From assembly GCA_027024225.1 (NCBI GenBank), contig JALVSR010000044.1, positions 1 through 42,920 of the forward strand: a stretch of 42,920 bases of DNA. The letters run 5' to 3'. Source of the stretch: Hyphomicrobiales bacterium. Its GTDB lineage: Bacteria > Pseudomonadota > Alphaproteobacteria > Rhizobiales > Aestuariivirgaceae. The notes under the pieces were generated by a model. The model had not been told where the DNA came from. It did not search any database and was given only the letters and a program-made list of their open reading frames with translations. Position 1 is the first letter of the stretch. Every line of letters starts with the position of its first letter. Below are positions 8,301 to 15,008 of the stretch, piece after piece. A program made the position numbers and the translations under genes.

Positions 8301-9220
8301 AAGGCCTCGGACAGCGCCTGCAGCAGTGTCAGGCCGCGTCTGTCCGCGCCACGAGGACTGGCATCGGGGGGCACGTGTGGGGCCAGGGCGTTGCGCAGGG
8401 CGTCGATTTCCGCGGCATCGAGGCGGTTGAACCAGCGCTCCTGCCAGGCGTGTGCATCGCGTGGCTTCTCCGCCGCGCCCACCTTGTGGGCCAGGGCTTC
8501 GTAAACGCTGTTTCTGAGGTCATCATCTTGCGCCATCTTGCGTAGCAGGCGGCGGTGGCGGAGCAGTTCCATGAGCAGGGCGGACAGGCCGTTTTCCTGT
8601 TGCCAGGTGCCCAGCAAGGCCAGGTGGCGCCGCACCTCCCTGCTAGTCTCGTCGGGCGCGGTGAGCAGGTGGGTGCGGGCGCGGCCCAGGAGCTCCGCCG
8701 CCTCGGCCTCTTCCAGCACCTCGAAACCGGGCGGCAGCCCGGCCTCCACGGGAAAGGCCTGCAACAGCCGCTCGCAGAAGCCATGAATGGTGAACACCCG
8801 CAGGCCGCCGGGTGTTTCCAGGGCGCGGGCGAACAGTTGCCGGGCCAGCGGCAGGGAATCGGCGGAAAAATCGCTCTGCTTCAACTCGTCGTGAATGCTT
8901 TTCAGCAGGTCCTCGTCGCTCAGGTGAATCCATTTCGCCAGCCGCTGAAAGATGCGCGAGCGCATCTCGGCTGCGGCGGCACGGGTGTAGGTGATGCACA
9001 GGATGCGCTCCGGTGGCGTGCCGGAAAGCAACAGGCGGATAACGCGGTTGACCAGCAAATAGGTCTTGCCCGAACCGGCGTGCGCGCTGACAAACACCGA
9101 AGCCCTCGGATCGGCGGCCTTGTGCTGGGCCTCGCTGGCCTCGAGACCGATCGTTCTGGCCTTTTGTTTCAGTGCCTTGATCTCGCCTTGCGGGCGGTTC
9201 TGGCAGTCGTGCTGGGTCAA
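5375..9220 (-). CDS. addA: Double-strand break repair helicase-nuclease AddA
   Basis: The 1281-residue protein is full length for alphaproteobacterial AddA, the UvrD-like helicase and nuclease subunit that resects double-strand breaks for RecA. Visible motifs in order are Walker A SAHAGSGKT (residues 45-53), Walker B LLDEAQDTSPEQW, VGDVKQSIYSFQGA, motif V VMTVHGAKGLESPVV, and motif VI LLYVAMTRAADRL. The C-terminal PD-(D/E)XK nuclease shows LIGGQIDRL, LLADFKTARP and QMAIYRLAM, so both activities look intact. The only usable start is TTG at 9220; an in-frame stop lies 11 codons upstream and no clear Shine-Dalgarno is present, so translation may be weak. The usual partner addB is not next to it: a tRNA-Pro terminator and gene lie immediately upstream instead. 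Confidence 0.93.
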   Translation of the reverse strand: MTQHDCQNRPQGEIKALKQKARTIGLEASEAQHKAADPRASVFVSAHAGSGKTYLLVNRVIRLLLSGTPPERILCITYTRAAAAEMRSRIFQRLAKWIHLSDEDLLKSIHDELKQSDFSADSLPLARQLFARALETPGGLRVFTIHGFCERLLQAFPVEAGLPPGFEVLEEAEAAELLGRARTHLLTAPDETSREVRRHLALLGTWQQENGLSALLMELLRHRRLLRKMAQDDDLRNSVYEALAHKVGAAEKPRDAHAWQERWFNRLDAAEIDALRNALAPHVPPDASPRGADRRGLTLLQALSEALAAGDVQAAWNAARRGFLTAEGKMPSRAPLTKKVAAEVPGVHEWLLAAREDFWNAWQGYLARRLLAANVALYETGMAILDLYEKEKLRAGKFDYDDLIIRTLALLDHENLKASWVLYRLDGGIDHILLDEAQDTSPEQWEILERITEDFFAGEGAERSLPRTIFAVGDVKQSIYSFQGAAPEAFHARRRFFERLVREGGEHFEMVPLDVSFRSAPEVLGVVDAVIRQPDFRLGEEGVRPHASARPHVRGLVELWPLEEVAEKDDVDDPAAIWEPPRELLPTMRPQLRLAMRIADTIARWLRDGEALPPDGLDDEENDACEGEKDAAGPDAPRPIRPRDILILVQRRSGFMEPIISALKQRGVPVAGADRLKISEHIAVRDLIALARFLLLPTDDLSLAEVLKSPLLERDDGRPFTDDDLLRLRGEAFDFEAPLQDIDQIHADKPLWRQLQQAAENGAPVGEAVRRLRRWRRMAGHLPPFELFGQVLWRDGGMWRFLRRLSHEAVEPLEAFLDLALQHEQVAQPSLQAFIRWLERDAPEIRREQEGMAHGDDPGEVQVMTVHGAKGLESPVVFLADTVRVPDKGKLGLIEVPLSADNRELRLPLWPLSAAQRPEAVEELVQDALREQEEEYNRLLYVAMTRAADRLIVCGAESGRGGGGDSEGKKKKPDASRIKSWHERLREVLQRDDYALSLPDGRTIWRYPPDTPVCRARRGEDDEAAPRLPAWALAPARPEPGPAEWIAPSRLAAPGLDEVPATGPTPSTLPEEPVLSPLAGQRAGADDPLADPFRRGQLIHTLLQYLPGIPAEQRRQRALRWLKHAEPHLGERQLADIWEEVKGVMEDPRFSALFGPGSRAEVPFATRLRPSANEAGAQGSPILIGGQIDRLVVGEREVLLADFKTARPVPERIEDVPASYVRQMAIYRLAMRYLWPDKAIRCVLLFTAGPKWLEIPARMLDAAASGTELMKSAEDGGVFTD

Positions 9221-9325
9221 GGCGCCAACCCGTATGTCTGGTCATGGGGTTCGTGAATCGCTGGCCAGCGGGAAGACTACATCATGAATGGAGAAAAGTC
9301 GCGCAGGCGTTGTGGCGAGTGGGAC

Positions 9326-9357
9326 AAAAAAAGGCCCGCCGCGACAAGGCGGCGGGC
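9326..9357 (-). terminator. Terminator of tRNA-Pro
   Basis: Read on the minus strand, GCCCGCCGC and GCGGCGGGC form a 9-bp stem with a 6-nt loop, followed by CC and seven Ts (plus-strand 9326-9332). It separates the tRNA-Pro transcript from addA, which therefore needs its own promoter in the following ~100 nt; none is obvious. Confidence 0.85.
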
Positions 9358-9416
9358 TTGAAGGCTTCGCAAGGGCCAACATCCTGCATGGAACGTCGGC
9401 CCGGCGAAATCCGAAA

Positions 9417-9493
9417 TGGTCGGAGTGGGCAGATTCGAACTGCCGACCCCCTGCTCCCGAAGCAGGTGCGCTACCAGGCTGCGCTACACTCCG
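9417..9493 (-). tRNA. tRNA-Pro (CGG anticodon)
   Basis: On the minus strand the acceptor CGGAGTG pairs with CACTCCG, the anticodon stem CCTGC/GCAGG encloses loop TTCGGGA (anticodon CGG), and the T-arm GGCAGTTCGAATCTGCC and encoded ACCA end are present. It lies between a strong promoter and a Rho-independent terminator, so it is a single-gene transcript. Confidence 0.95.
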
Positions 9494-9512
9494 CCAGTCC
9501 TGTTACGCCTGC

Positions 9513-9541
9513 TATATAACGCCGCCCGCCAACGGCTGCAA
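9513..9541 (-). promoter_or_regulatory. Promoter of tRNA-Pro
   Basis: On the minus strand TTGCAG (9541-9536) and TATATA (9518-9513) are spaced by 17 nt. The predicted start near 9506 is about 13 nt before the mature tRNA. Confidence 0.75.
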
Positions 9542-9636
9542 GACGCTGCGCGGAAGAAAATGGCCACCATGCACGGCTGAGGCTTGAGGCGTGTCGGCCG
9601 GTTGCGGACAAAGATGAAGGTGTGGTAATCAACACC

Positions 9637-9712
9637 CGCATGATGCCGGCTTGCCCTCACGGAATCACCGGGGGCATTTTCTGATTCCGGCGGGCTGGTC
9701 TGGCATCATGCG
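9637..9712. repeat. Nested inverted repeat (possible structured RNA or MITE-like hairpin)
   Basis: In the 362-nt gap between tRNA-Pro and tRNA-Gln, an 11-bp perfect inverted repeat (CGCATGATGCC 9637-9647, GGCATCATGCG 9702-9712) encloses a GCCC/GGGC pair (9653-9656, 9692-9695). Inside that is an 8-bp inverted repeat, CGGAATCA 9660-9667 and TGATTCCG 9682-9689. The whole can fold as one rod of about 76 nt. No gene is seen in this gap. Confidence 0.5.
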
Positions 9713-9855
9713 CTCGCCGCCCAAAGGGATCGGGCTTGCATGTTGCCGGCCACGATGACCGCCTTGTGCATTTTTGCTTGCTCTCGCCCGACCGCTGGCA
9801 TAAATCCATTGCGAATCGGCAAGACATGCCGGCAAGGAACTCTCGGCAATCCTGT

Positions 9856-9929
9856 TGGGGCGTAGCCAAGCGGTAAGGCAGCGGGTTTTGGTCCCGTGAT
9901 CGCAGGTTCGAATCCTGCCGCCCCAGCCA
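9856..9929 (+). tRNA. tRNA-Gln (TTG anticodon)
   Basis: The acceptor TGGGGCG pairs with CGCCCCA, the anticodon stem GCGGG/CCCGT encloses loop TTTTGGT (anticodon TTG), and the T-arm GCAGGTTCGAATCCTGC and CCA (9927-9929) are present. A 94-bp tandem repeat array begins only 2 nt after the CCA and is probably part of the primary transcript. Confidence 0.95.
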
Positions 9930-9931
9930 CT

Positions 9932-10247
9932 GACGTTGTCAGCCTTGAATCTCGCAAACGTAGGGTGGTGAAAGGCGCGCTTGTGGAGACACGCGAGCGC
10001 TGGAGCCTGGCGTTCTGGCCTTCCTGACGTTGTCAGCCTTGAATCTCGCAAACGTAGGGTGGTGAAAGGCGCGCTTGTGGAGACAAGCGAGCGCTGGAGC
10101 CTGGTGGACCGGTTTTCCCGGCGTTGTCAGCCTTGAACCTCGCAAACGTGGGGTGGCTGAAGGCGCGCTTGTGGAGACACGCGAGCGCTGGAGCCTGGTG
10201 GACCGGTTTTCCCGGCGTTGTCAGCCCTGAATCACGCAAATGCGGCG
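9932..10247 (+). repeat. 94-bp tandem repeat array downstream of tRNA-Gln
   Basis: Three full units start at 9932, 10026 and 10120, each exactly 94 bp, and a partial fourth runs from 10214 to about 10247. Units share the core GTTGTCAGCCTTGAAtCTCG, AACGTAGGGTGGTGAAAGGC and GGAGACACGCGAGCGCTGGA with few substitutions. Units 1 and 2 begin with the small palindrome CTGACGTTGTCAG; the junctions from 2/3 onward carry CCGG-type arms around TTTT. Repeated minus-strand reading frames here are a by-product of the array. The layout resembles the repeats that follow the E. coli tyrT tRNA genes (rtT), though these units do not appear to copy the tRNA 3' end. Confidence 0.85.
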
Positions 10248-10262
10248 AGAGAGATGGCGCTT

Positions 10263-10301
10263 GCCAAAAGGACAGCCGTCCGTTTGGCCTTGATCGGCCA
10301 G
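10263..10301 (+). terminator. Candidate terminator after the tRNA-Gln/repeat transcript
   Basis: GCCAAA-A-GGAC and GTCC-G-TTTGGC form a hairpin at 10263-10288 with loop AGCC. A second small stem, GGCC/GGCC, overlaps its end and is followed by AGTTTTC. The T-run is short, so this is tentative. Confidence 0.4.
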
Positions 10302-10381
10302 TTTTCTTCGCGCGTTCTTCTCCTGGCCGTGGTCGGGAAAAAACGTCAGGATTTTCGGAAAATCATCGACAGGGGAACAAA

Positions 10382-10458
10382 TGGTGGGCCCGGCAGGACT
10401 CGAACCTGCAACCAGTCGGTTATGAGCCGACAGCTCTAACCAGTTGAGCTACGGGCCC
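10382..10458 (-). tRNA. tRNA with CAT anticodon, probably tRNA-Ile2 (lysidine type), else tRNA-Met
   Basis: On the minus strand the acceptor GGGCCCG pairs with CGGGCCC, the anticodon stem GTCGG/CCGAC encloses loop CTCATAA (anticodon CAT), and the T-arm GCAGGTTCGAGTCCTGC and ACCA end are present. It is not an initiator: there is a normal first pair and no GGG/CCC run in the anticodon stem. C4:G69 and C5:G68 in the acceptor are features TilS uses to recognise the isoleucine tRNA that reads AUA, so Ile2 is preferred over elongator Met. Confidence 0.9.
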
Positions 10459-10616
10459 CAAGACTTGCGAGGTGCATTGCCCCGGCGCCGCCACACGACA
10501 CCGCCCGCGCCGGCGGGGCTTCCTCCATTGCCATATAATCGCCATTGCCAGCGGCACAATCCGCATACGTGTTCACGCGTCGAGCATCCATGTCTCATTA
10601 CACAGGGAGGCCCACC

Positions 10617-11381
10617 ATGCGCAAGCGTATCTTCCGTCAGGTCCGGATGCAGCTTCTGTTTTCGCTCTTGCTGTTGCTGCTGGTGCCGCTGACGCCGGCC
10701 GCGCAAGCGGGCGGTGGCTGGGGCGAATCGTTTCGCTTTTCCGTTACCGGCCATGGCGAGGTGAAGGCCGAACCAGACGTGGCCTTCGTGAGCGTGGGCG
10801 TGCAGACCCGTGCGAAAACCGCGGCGGAGGCGCTGCGGAAGAATACCGCCGCCATGCGCAGGATCTTCGACCTGCTGAAGGGCAGGTTCGGCATTGCGGA
10901 CAAGGACATGGCCACGAGCAACTTTTCCATCACGCCGGTGATGCAGCACTTTCAGCCGAAGCCCGGCAAGCCGACGCCGCCGCCGAAAGTGGTGGGATAT
11001 GATGTCTCCAACATGCTGAACCTGCGGGTGCGGGACCTGGACAAGCTGGGGGCCATTCTGGACGCGGTGGTGCGCGATGGCGCCAATCGGTTGCATGGCG
11101 TTTCCTTCGGCTTTTCCGACCGGCGCAGGCTGCTGGACGAGGCGCGGCGCAAGGCCGTGGAAGAGGCCAAGGCCCGGGCGCGGCTTTATGCGGAGGCGGT
11201 GGGCTTCCGGCTGGGGCCGGTGGTGGACGTGCGCGAGGGAGGCGCGCGGCCCGTGCCGGTGCGCGGCATGCGCATGATGGCCAAGGCCATGGTGGCCGAT
11301 GCGGCGCCAGTGCCCATCGCCAGGGGCGAGCAGGGCGTGCGGGTGGATGTCACCATCACCTGGCTGGCGCGCGGGGAGTGA
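10617..11381 (+). CDS. SIMPL-domain (DUF541) exported protein
   Basis: This 254-residue protein has an N-terminal signal peptide (basic MRKRIFRQ, then a leucine-rich core and AAQA cleavage region around residue 31). The SIMPL domain (about 38-252) shows the opening VTGHGEVKAEPDVAFVSVGV, the segment GYDVSNMLNLRVRDLDKLG, and the basic helix ARRKAVEEAKARARLYAEA. SIMPL proteins are periplasmic or surface-associated, form oligomers, and have no settled biochemical function; some are stress related. The ATG at 10617 has a strong GGGAGG 6 nt upstream, and a TATAAT-like element lies at 10534-10539 without a good -35. Its stop is close to the following gamma-glutamyltransferase-like gene, so the two are probably co-transcribed. 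Confidence 0.88.
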   Translation: MRKRIFRQVRMQLLFSLLLLLLVPLTPAAQAGGGWGESFRFSVTGHGEVKAEPDVAFVSVGVQTRAKTAAEALRKNTAAMRRIFDLLKGRFGIADKDMATSNFSITPVMQHFQPKPGKPTPPPKVVGYDVSNMLNLRVRDLDKLGAILDAVVRDGANRLHGVSFGFSDRRRLLDEARRKAVEEAKARARLYAEAVGFRLGPVVDVREGGARPVPVRGMRMMAKAMVADAAPVPIARGEQGVRVDVTITWLARGE

Positions 11382-11458
11382 GCCCGCTTTCCGGCGGAGC
11401 CTGTCCTGGCGGATTTGCCCTGTTGACGCCGCCGACGGGAAGGCGCAAATGCTGGTGC

Positions 11459-12970
11459 ATGGCGCACCTTGCGGAACATGGAGCCATCGCGGCGGGGCAT
11501 GAGCTGACGGCGCGGGCGGCGGTGGAGACTTTGCATGCGGGCGGCAACGCGGTGGATGCCGCCATCGCCGCGGCGGCCATGGCCTGCGTGGTGGAGCCGG
11601 TGTTGGCCGGGCCGCTGGGGGGTGGCTTCGCCGTGGTCCAGCGGGACGCGCGCGCCGAGCCGGTGTTTTGCGACTTTTTCAGCCAGACACCGAAACGGCG
11701 CAATCCGCGGGCGCGGGTGGAGGCGGCGGAAGCCGACTTCGGCGACGCCACGCAGATCTTCCACATCGGCCCTGGCACGGTGGCGACGCCGGGAGTGATC
11801 CCGGGCTTCGCGGAGTTGCATCGGCGGCATGGACGCCTGCCCTGGGCCGAGCTGTTCGCGCCGGCCGCAGAGGTGGCCGAGCGTGGACACGCGGTCAGCC
11901 ATTTCCAGGCCGGGTTGTTGCGCATCATCGAGCCCATCGTGACCCATACGGAAAGCGTCCGGGCGCTGTTCGCCCCTTCCGGCAGGCTGCTGGAGGCGGG
12001 GGAAACGCTGCGCAATCCGGGTCAGGCGCGTTTCTGGCGGCTGATGGCGACGAGCGGATTGGAGGCCTATCTGAACGAGGTCGGCTCCCTGCTGCTGGCG
12101 GAAGCCGGACCGGATGCGGGGGGGCATTTGCGTGCGGATGACCTGGCGGATTACCGGGTGCATTGGCGTGCGCCCTTGCACGCGGTGCTGCATGCGGCGG
12201 AGGCGGAAGCGTGGCTGAACCCGTTGCCCGCGGCCTCGGGGGTGTTGATCGCGCTGGCGCTGGACTGGCTGGAGCGCCATGGAGAGGAGGCGATGGCGGC
12301 GGATGCCGCTTGCGAGGGGAGCGCCGTCTGCGCCAGGGCGCAGGCCCTGGACTTCGCCGATGCACGCCGTCGGGCGGCGGATCACGATCTGACGAAATTG
12401 CTGGCGGACTTGCCGGCGAGCTGGCGCGGCACCACCCATATTTCGGTGGTGGATGCCCATGGCATGGTGTGCTCCATGACCGTGAGCAATGGCGAGGGCA
12501 ACGGCCGGATGTTGGGAGATTTCGGCTTCATGCCCAACAACATGCTGGGCGAGGAAGACGTGAACCCGGCCGGGGCGCTGCATTTTCGGGAAGACGTGCG
12601 GCTGTCGTCCATGATGTCGCCGGTGCTGGCCCGGCGGCGCGATGGCGCCCGCTTCGCCCTCGGCTCGGGTGGGTCGAACCGCATTCGCTCCGCCCTGCTG
12701 CTGGTGCTGGCGCGCCTGTTGCACGACATGGCGGCGCTGGAGAAAGCCGTGCGCGCGCCACGGCTGCACGTGGAAGAAGGCTTCCTGGATGTGGAGCCCG
12801 GCCTGCCGCCGAGCGACGTGACGGCCCTGAAGAAGGCCTTTCCGCGGCACCGCTTCTGGTCACGGCCCAGCATGTTCTTTGGCGGCGTGCACGCGGTGAT
12901 GCTGGGGGCGGATGGCAGGCTGGAGGCGGTGGGCGACTTCCGCCGCGAAGGTGTGGGCGTGGTGGTGTGA
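11459..12970 (+). CDS. Gamma-glutamyltransferase-family enzyme (Ntn hydrolase)
   Basis: The 503-residue product matches gamma-glutamyltranspeptidase, which self-cleaves at a threonine and then hydrolyses or transfers gamma-glutamyl groups. The N-terminal block AAVETLHAGGNAVDAAIAAA, GPLGGGFAVV and the GPGTVATPGVIPGF segment are typical. The autocleavage site is TTHISVVDAHG with the catalytic threonine near residue 325, and GSGGSNRIRSAL near 430 is the oxyanion/substrate glycine motif. It is slightly short for the family and I see no signal peptide, so a cytoplasmic location is likely, unlike E. coli Ggt. The ATG at 11459 has only a distant purine-rich stretch; a GTG at 11378 overlapping the SIMPL stop is an alternative but adds an atypical N-terminus. 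The natural substrate cannot be told. Confidence 0.85.
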   Translation: MAHLAEHGAIAAGHELTARAAVETLHAGGNAVDAAIAAAAMACVVEPVLAGPLGGGFAVVQRDARAEPVFCDFFSQTPKRRNPRARVEAAEADFGDATQIFHIGPGTVATPGVIPGFAELHRRHGRLPWAELFAPAAEVAERGHAVSHFQAGLLRIIEPIVTHTESVRALFAPSGRLLEAGETLRNPGQARFWRLMATSGLEAYLNEVGSLLLAEAGPDAGGHLRADDLADYRVHWRAPLHAVLHAAEAEAWLNPLPAASGVLIALALDWLERHGEEAMAADAACEGSAVCARAQALDFADARRRAADHDLTKLLADLPASWRGTTHISVVDAHGMVCSMTVSNGEGNGRMLGDFGFMPNNMLGEEDVNPAGALHFREDVRLSSMMSPVLARRRDGARFALGSGGSNRIRSALLLVLARLLHDMAALEKAVRAPRLHVEEGFLDVEPGLPPSDVTALKKAFPRHRFWSRPSMFFGGVHAVMLGADGRLEAVGDFRREGVGVVV

Positions 12971-12999
12971 AACGCCAGCCATTCCCAGGCGCGCGGCGC

Positions 13000-13980
13000 C
13001 TATTTCACCAGTCCCTTGCGCAGCAGCCAGGGCAGCATCAGCAGGCCCGCCAGCAGCGGATGGCGGCGTTGCCAGTCGGAAAGCTCGATGCGCTCGCCGG
13101 TATGGCGCTCTATCTTGAAGGCGATGTAGTCCGCCCCGCCACTGAAGGTGAAGGCCGCCTTGGCAAGCCGCATCAGAGCCAGCAGCTTGCCCCGGCGGAT
13201 GGTGCGCCGCCAGTTCAGCCTGCCGCGCATTTTCTCAAGCGAGGCGGGAAAGGCGATGTTCTCATCCGCGCCGAACATGGCGCGCACCGCGCCGCGATAC
13301 CATTCCTCGTCCGCCGTCACGATGCTTTCCGCCCGGTCGGCGCTTTCCACCCGCAGTTCCGTGCGGTAGGTGGCGCGCAGCAAGGTCGTCCACAGTTCGC
13401 GCCAGCCGGGCCGGGGCGTCTCGCACAGGATGGCGGCGGTGGCGAGCGTGGTGAACACGGCCTGCACGATGGCGTCCTCCAGCGCCGCCGTTACCTGGTC
13501 ATCGGTCCACCAGACCAGGCGGCTGGGCTGGGCGAAACGGGCCCAGAAATAGGGATTGTCGATATCCGGCTCCAACCAGCGGCGGAACTGCGCAAGCGGC
13601 AGCACGGCATACTTGGCGCGCAGGGGGGCGCCGTCGGGGCGGGGCAGCGAGAGATAGTGGACGTTCGGCGGCAACAGGCGACAGCCGAGCCGGGCGAAGG
13701 GGTTCTTGCTGACGTGCGCAAGGTCGGTGGTGAGCGCGTAAAGATCCGCCAGGGTTTCCTGGAAGGAAGCGTCGCGCAGGGTGGAGCCATAGGCCAGCAC
13801 CGCGCGCACGCCTCGTTCGCCGCCGTGGCGTCCGGCGGCCTCTTGCGCCAGCAGGCGCAGCTCCTCCGGCGCCGGTGCCAGCAGGCGCGAACGGACGAGT
13901 GCGCGCAGGGCCGCCTCGTCGGCGATGTCCACCGGCGCGAATGGGCGCGCGGAGCGCTTCGTGCGAGATACGGTGCTCAT
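13000..13980 (-). CDS. Tam41-like phosphatidate cytidylyltransferase (nucleotidyltransferase fold)
   Basis: This 326-residue protein resembles mitochondrial Tam41/TAMM41, which makes CDP-diacylglycerol from phosphatidate and CTP. The parallel runs in order along the protein: VLAYGS (61-66) for the AYGSG nucleotidyltransferase loop; D79 and D86 in ADLYALTTD for the DF..VDD metal site; AHVSKN (88-93) for WHSKN; KYAVLPLAQF (123-132) for KYGV; WARFAQP (146-152) for AGRLQKP; and a helical region with TYRTELR (204-210) for SYSGDFRM. No transmembrane CdsA signature is present, so it would be a peripheral membrane enzyme. It overlaps the lipid kinase by ATGA, forming a kinase then cytidylyltransferase pair. 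Family assignment is from pattern recognition alone; the lipid acceptor (diacylglycerol- or ceramide-based) is not known. Confidence 0.7.
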   Translation of the reverse strand: MSTVSRTKRSARPFAPVDIADEAALRALVRSRLLAPAPEELRLLAQEAAGRHGGERGVRAVLAYGSTLRDASFQETLADLYALTTDLAHVSKNPFARLGCRLLPPNVHYLSLPRPDGAPLRAKYAVLPLAQFRRWLEPDIDNPYFWARFAQPSRLVWWTDDQVTAALEDAIVQAVFTTLATAAILCETPRPGWRELWTTLLRATYRTELRVESADRAESIVTADEEWYRGAVRAMFGADENIAFPASLEKMRGRLNWRRTIRRGKLLALMRLAKAAFTFSGGADYIAFKIERHTGERIELSDWQRRHPLLAGLLMLPWLLRKGLVK

Positions 13981-15008
13981 GCCGAAAGAAGATAGCGCAT
14001 TTGCGGGCCGCGCTCGATAACCAGTGGTTTGTCCGCGCTTTCGGGGACCATTTCCTCGCCGTCCATGGCGAAGCGAGCGGGGGTTTGGACCTCGGCGCGT
14101 TCGATGACGCGGCTTGCCATGCCGGGGGGCAGCTTGCGGCTTTCACCGCCGTAAAGCACCACCGGCAGCCAGCGGGGAATGAACGGCAACGGCCAGCCAA
14201 AGACGGACAGGCGCAAGGGCGAGGGCGCCTCTCCGCTGGCGATGCGCCGGGCGGTGGTTTCGTCAAGCCCCCAGAAAGGGCGCGCCCCAAGCACCAGCTT
14301 CCTGAGCGTGGAGGCCAGCAGGGCAACCTGCCAGCCATCGGCGAGGGGAGCGCCATCGGCCAGCACGCGCATCCGGTGGGGGCGGTCGATGCGGTGTTCG
14401 TCTTCCGGCCGGGCGGGGCGGAAGATGGCCTTCGCGCCGACGCTCAACAGGGTCAGCAGGGGCCCCAGCTGGCCGCGCATGCCGCGCCGGTTGAAGGTAT
14501 CCCGGCAATACAGGGTGGCTTCCGCCACCACCCCGGCGCCCAGGAACATCCCGTGCTGCGGGCCGCCTTTCACGTTGAGCAGGCGAACGGTGGGGCGGCT
14601 GGCAACCCGGGCGGAGGCCTGGCGCCAGCCACGTTGTCGTATCAGCCCGGCCTGTTGCGGCACCTTTTTCAGCCGCAGGCCGATGTCGGCGGCGGTCATG
14701 TTGGTGGAGCCGTGCGGCAGCAGAACCAGCAGGGGCCAGCGTTCTTGCGGCAGGCTGCTGCGTTCGGCCAGCCATGTCTGCACGTATTGAATGGTGCCAT
14801 CACCGGACGAGATGAAAATCGCTTCCGGCGGATTTTGCGCCAGTTCGGCCAGCGCCGGTTCCAGCCGGGCGAATTCGTCCAGCCGCACGATGCGCGTGCC
14901 GGCATCCGCGCGCAAGGCTTCGGCCAGCGCCAGACCGCTCCGGTTGCGGCCACCGGAGCGCGGGTTGACGATGAGCGCGGCGGCGGGTTGGCGTGGAGTG
15001 TCAGTCAT
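13977..15008 (-). CDS. Diacylglycerol/ceramide kinase-family lipid kinase
   Basis: The 343-residue protein has the DAGK catalytic fold that phosphorylates a lipid hydroxyl with ATP. Motifs are ALIVNPRSGG (11-20), the nucleotide loop ISSGDGT (66-72, with serine where GGDGT is usual), LLPHGSTNMTAADIG (96-110), which corresponds to PxGTxN, and a C-terminal FAMDGEE that carries the DGE element. The substitutions from GGDGT and GT to SGDGT and GST place it in a divergent subgroup, so diacylglycerol cannot be assumed as substrate; ceramide or another lipid alcohol is possible. It starts inside the end of the CDP-alcohol phosphatidyltransferase gene (8-nt overlap) and its stop overlaps the Tam41-like gene by ATGA, which implies fixed stoichiometry and a shared pathway. 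Confidence 0.85.
   Translation of the reverse strand: MTDTPRQPAAALIVNPRSGGRNRSGLALAEALRADAGTRIVRLDEFARLEPALAELAQNPPEAIFISSGDGTIQYVQTWLAERSSLPQERWPLLVLLPHGSTNMTAADIGLRLKKVPQQAGLIRQRGWRQASARVASRPTVRLLNVKGGPQHGMFLGAGVVAEATLYCRDTFNRRGMRGQLGPLLTLLSVGAKAIFRPARPEDEHRIDRPHRMRVLADGAPLADGWQVALLASTLRKLVLGARPFWGLDETTARRIASGEAPSPLRLSVFGWPLPFIPRWLPVVLYGGESRKLPPGMASRVIERAEVQTPARFAMDGEEMVPESADKPLVIERGPQMRYLLSA

Noticed and set aside
6275-8545. Long plus-strand open frame (over 750 codons) within addA
   Set aside because: It lies wholly opposite addA, whose helicase and nuclease motifs are continuous. Its product is low-complexity (Gln, His, Gly-rich) as expected of a GC-driven shadow.
9665-10239. Short minus-strand frames with repeated peptides
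   Set aside because: They are translations of the 94-bp array and tRNA-Gln; no ribosome sites are seen and the peptide repeats follow the DNA period.
9932-10247. CRISPR array
   Set aside because: Units are contiguous and nearly identical over all 94 bp with no variable spacers, and no cas genes are near.
10534-10539. TATAAT as promoter of the SIMPL gene
   Set aside because: The hexamer is perfect but no acceptable -35 lies 16-18 nt upstream, so it is mentioned only in the gene entry. It may also belong to a minus-strand promoter of the CAT tRNA.
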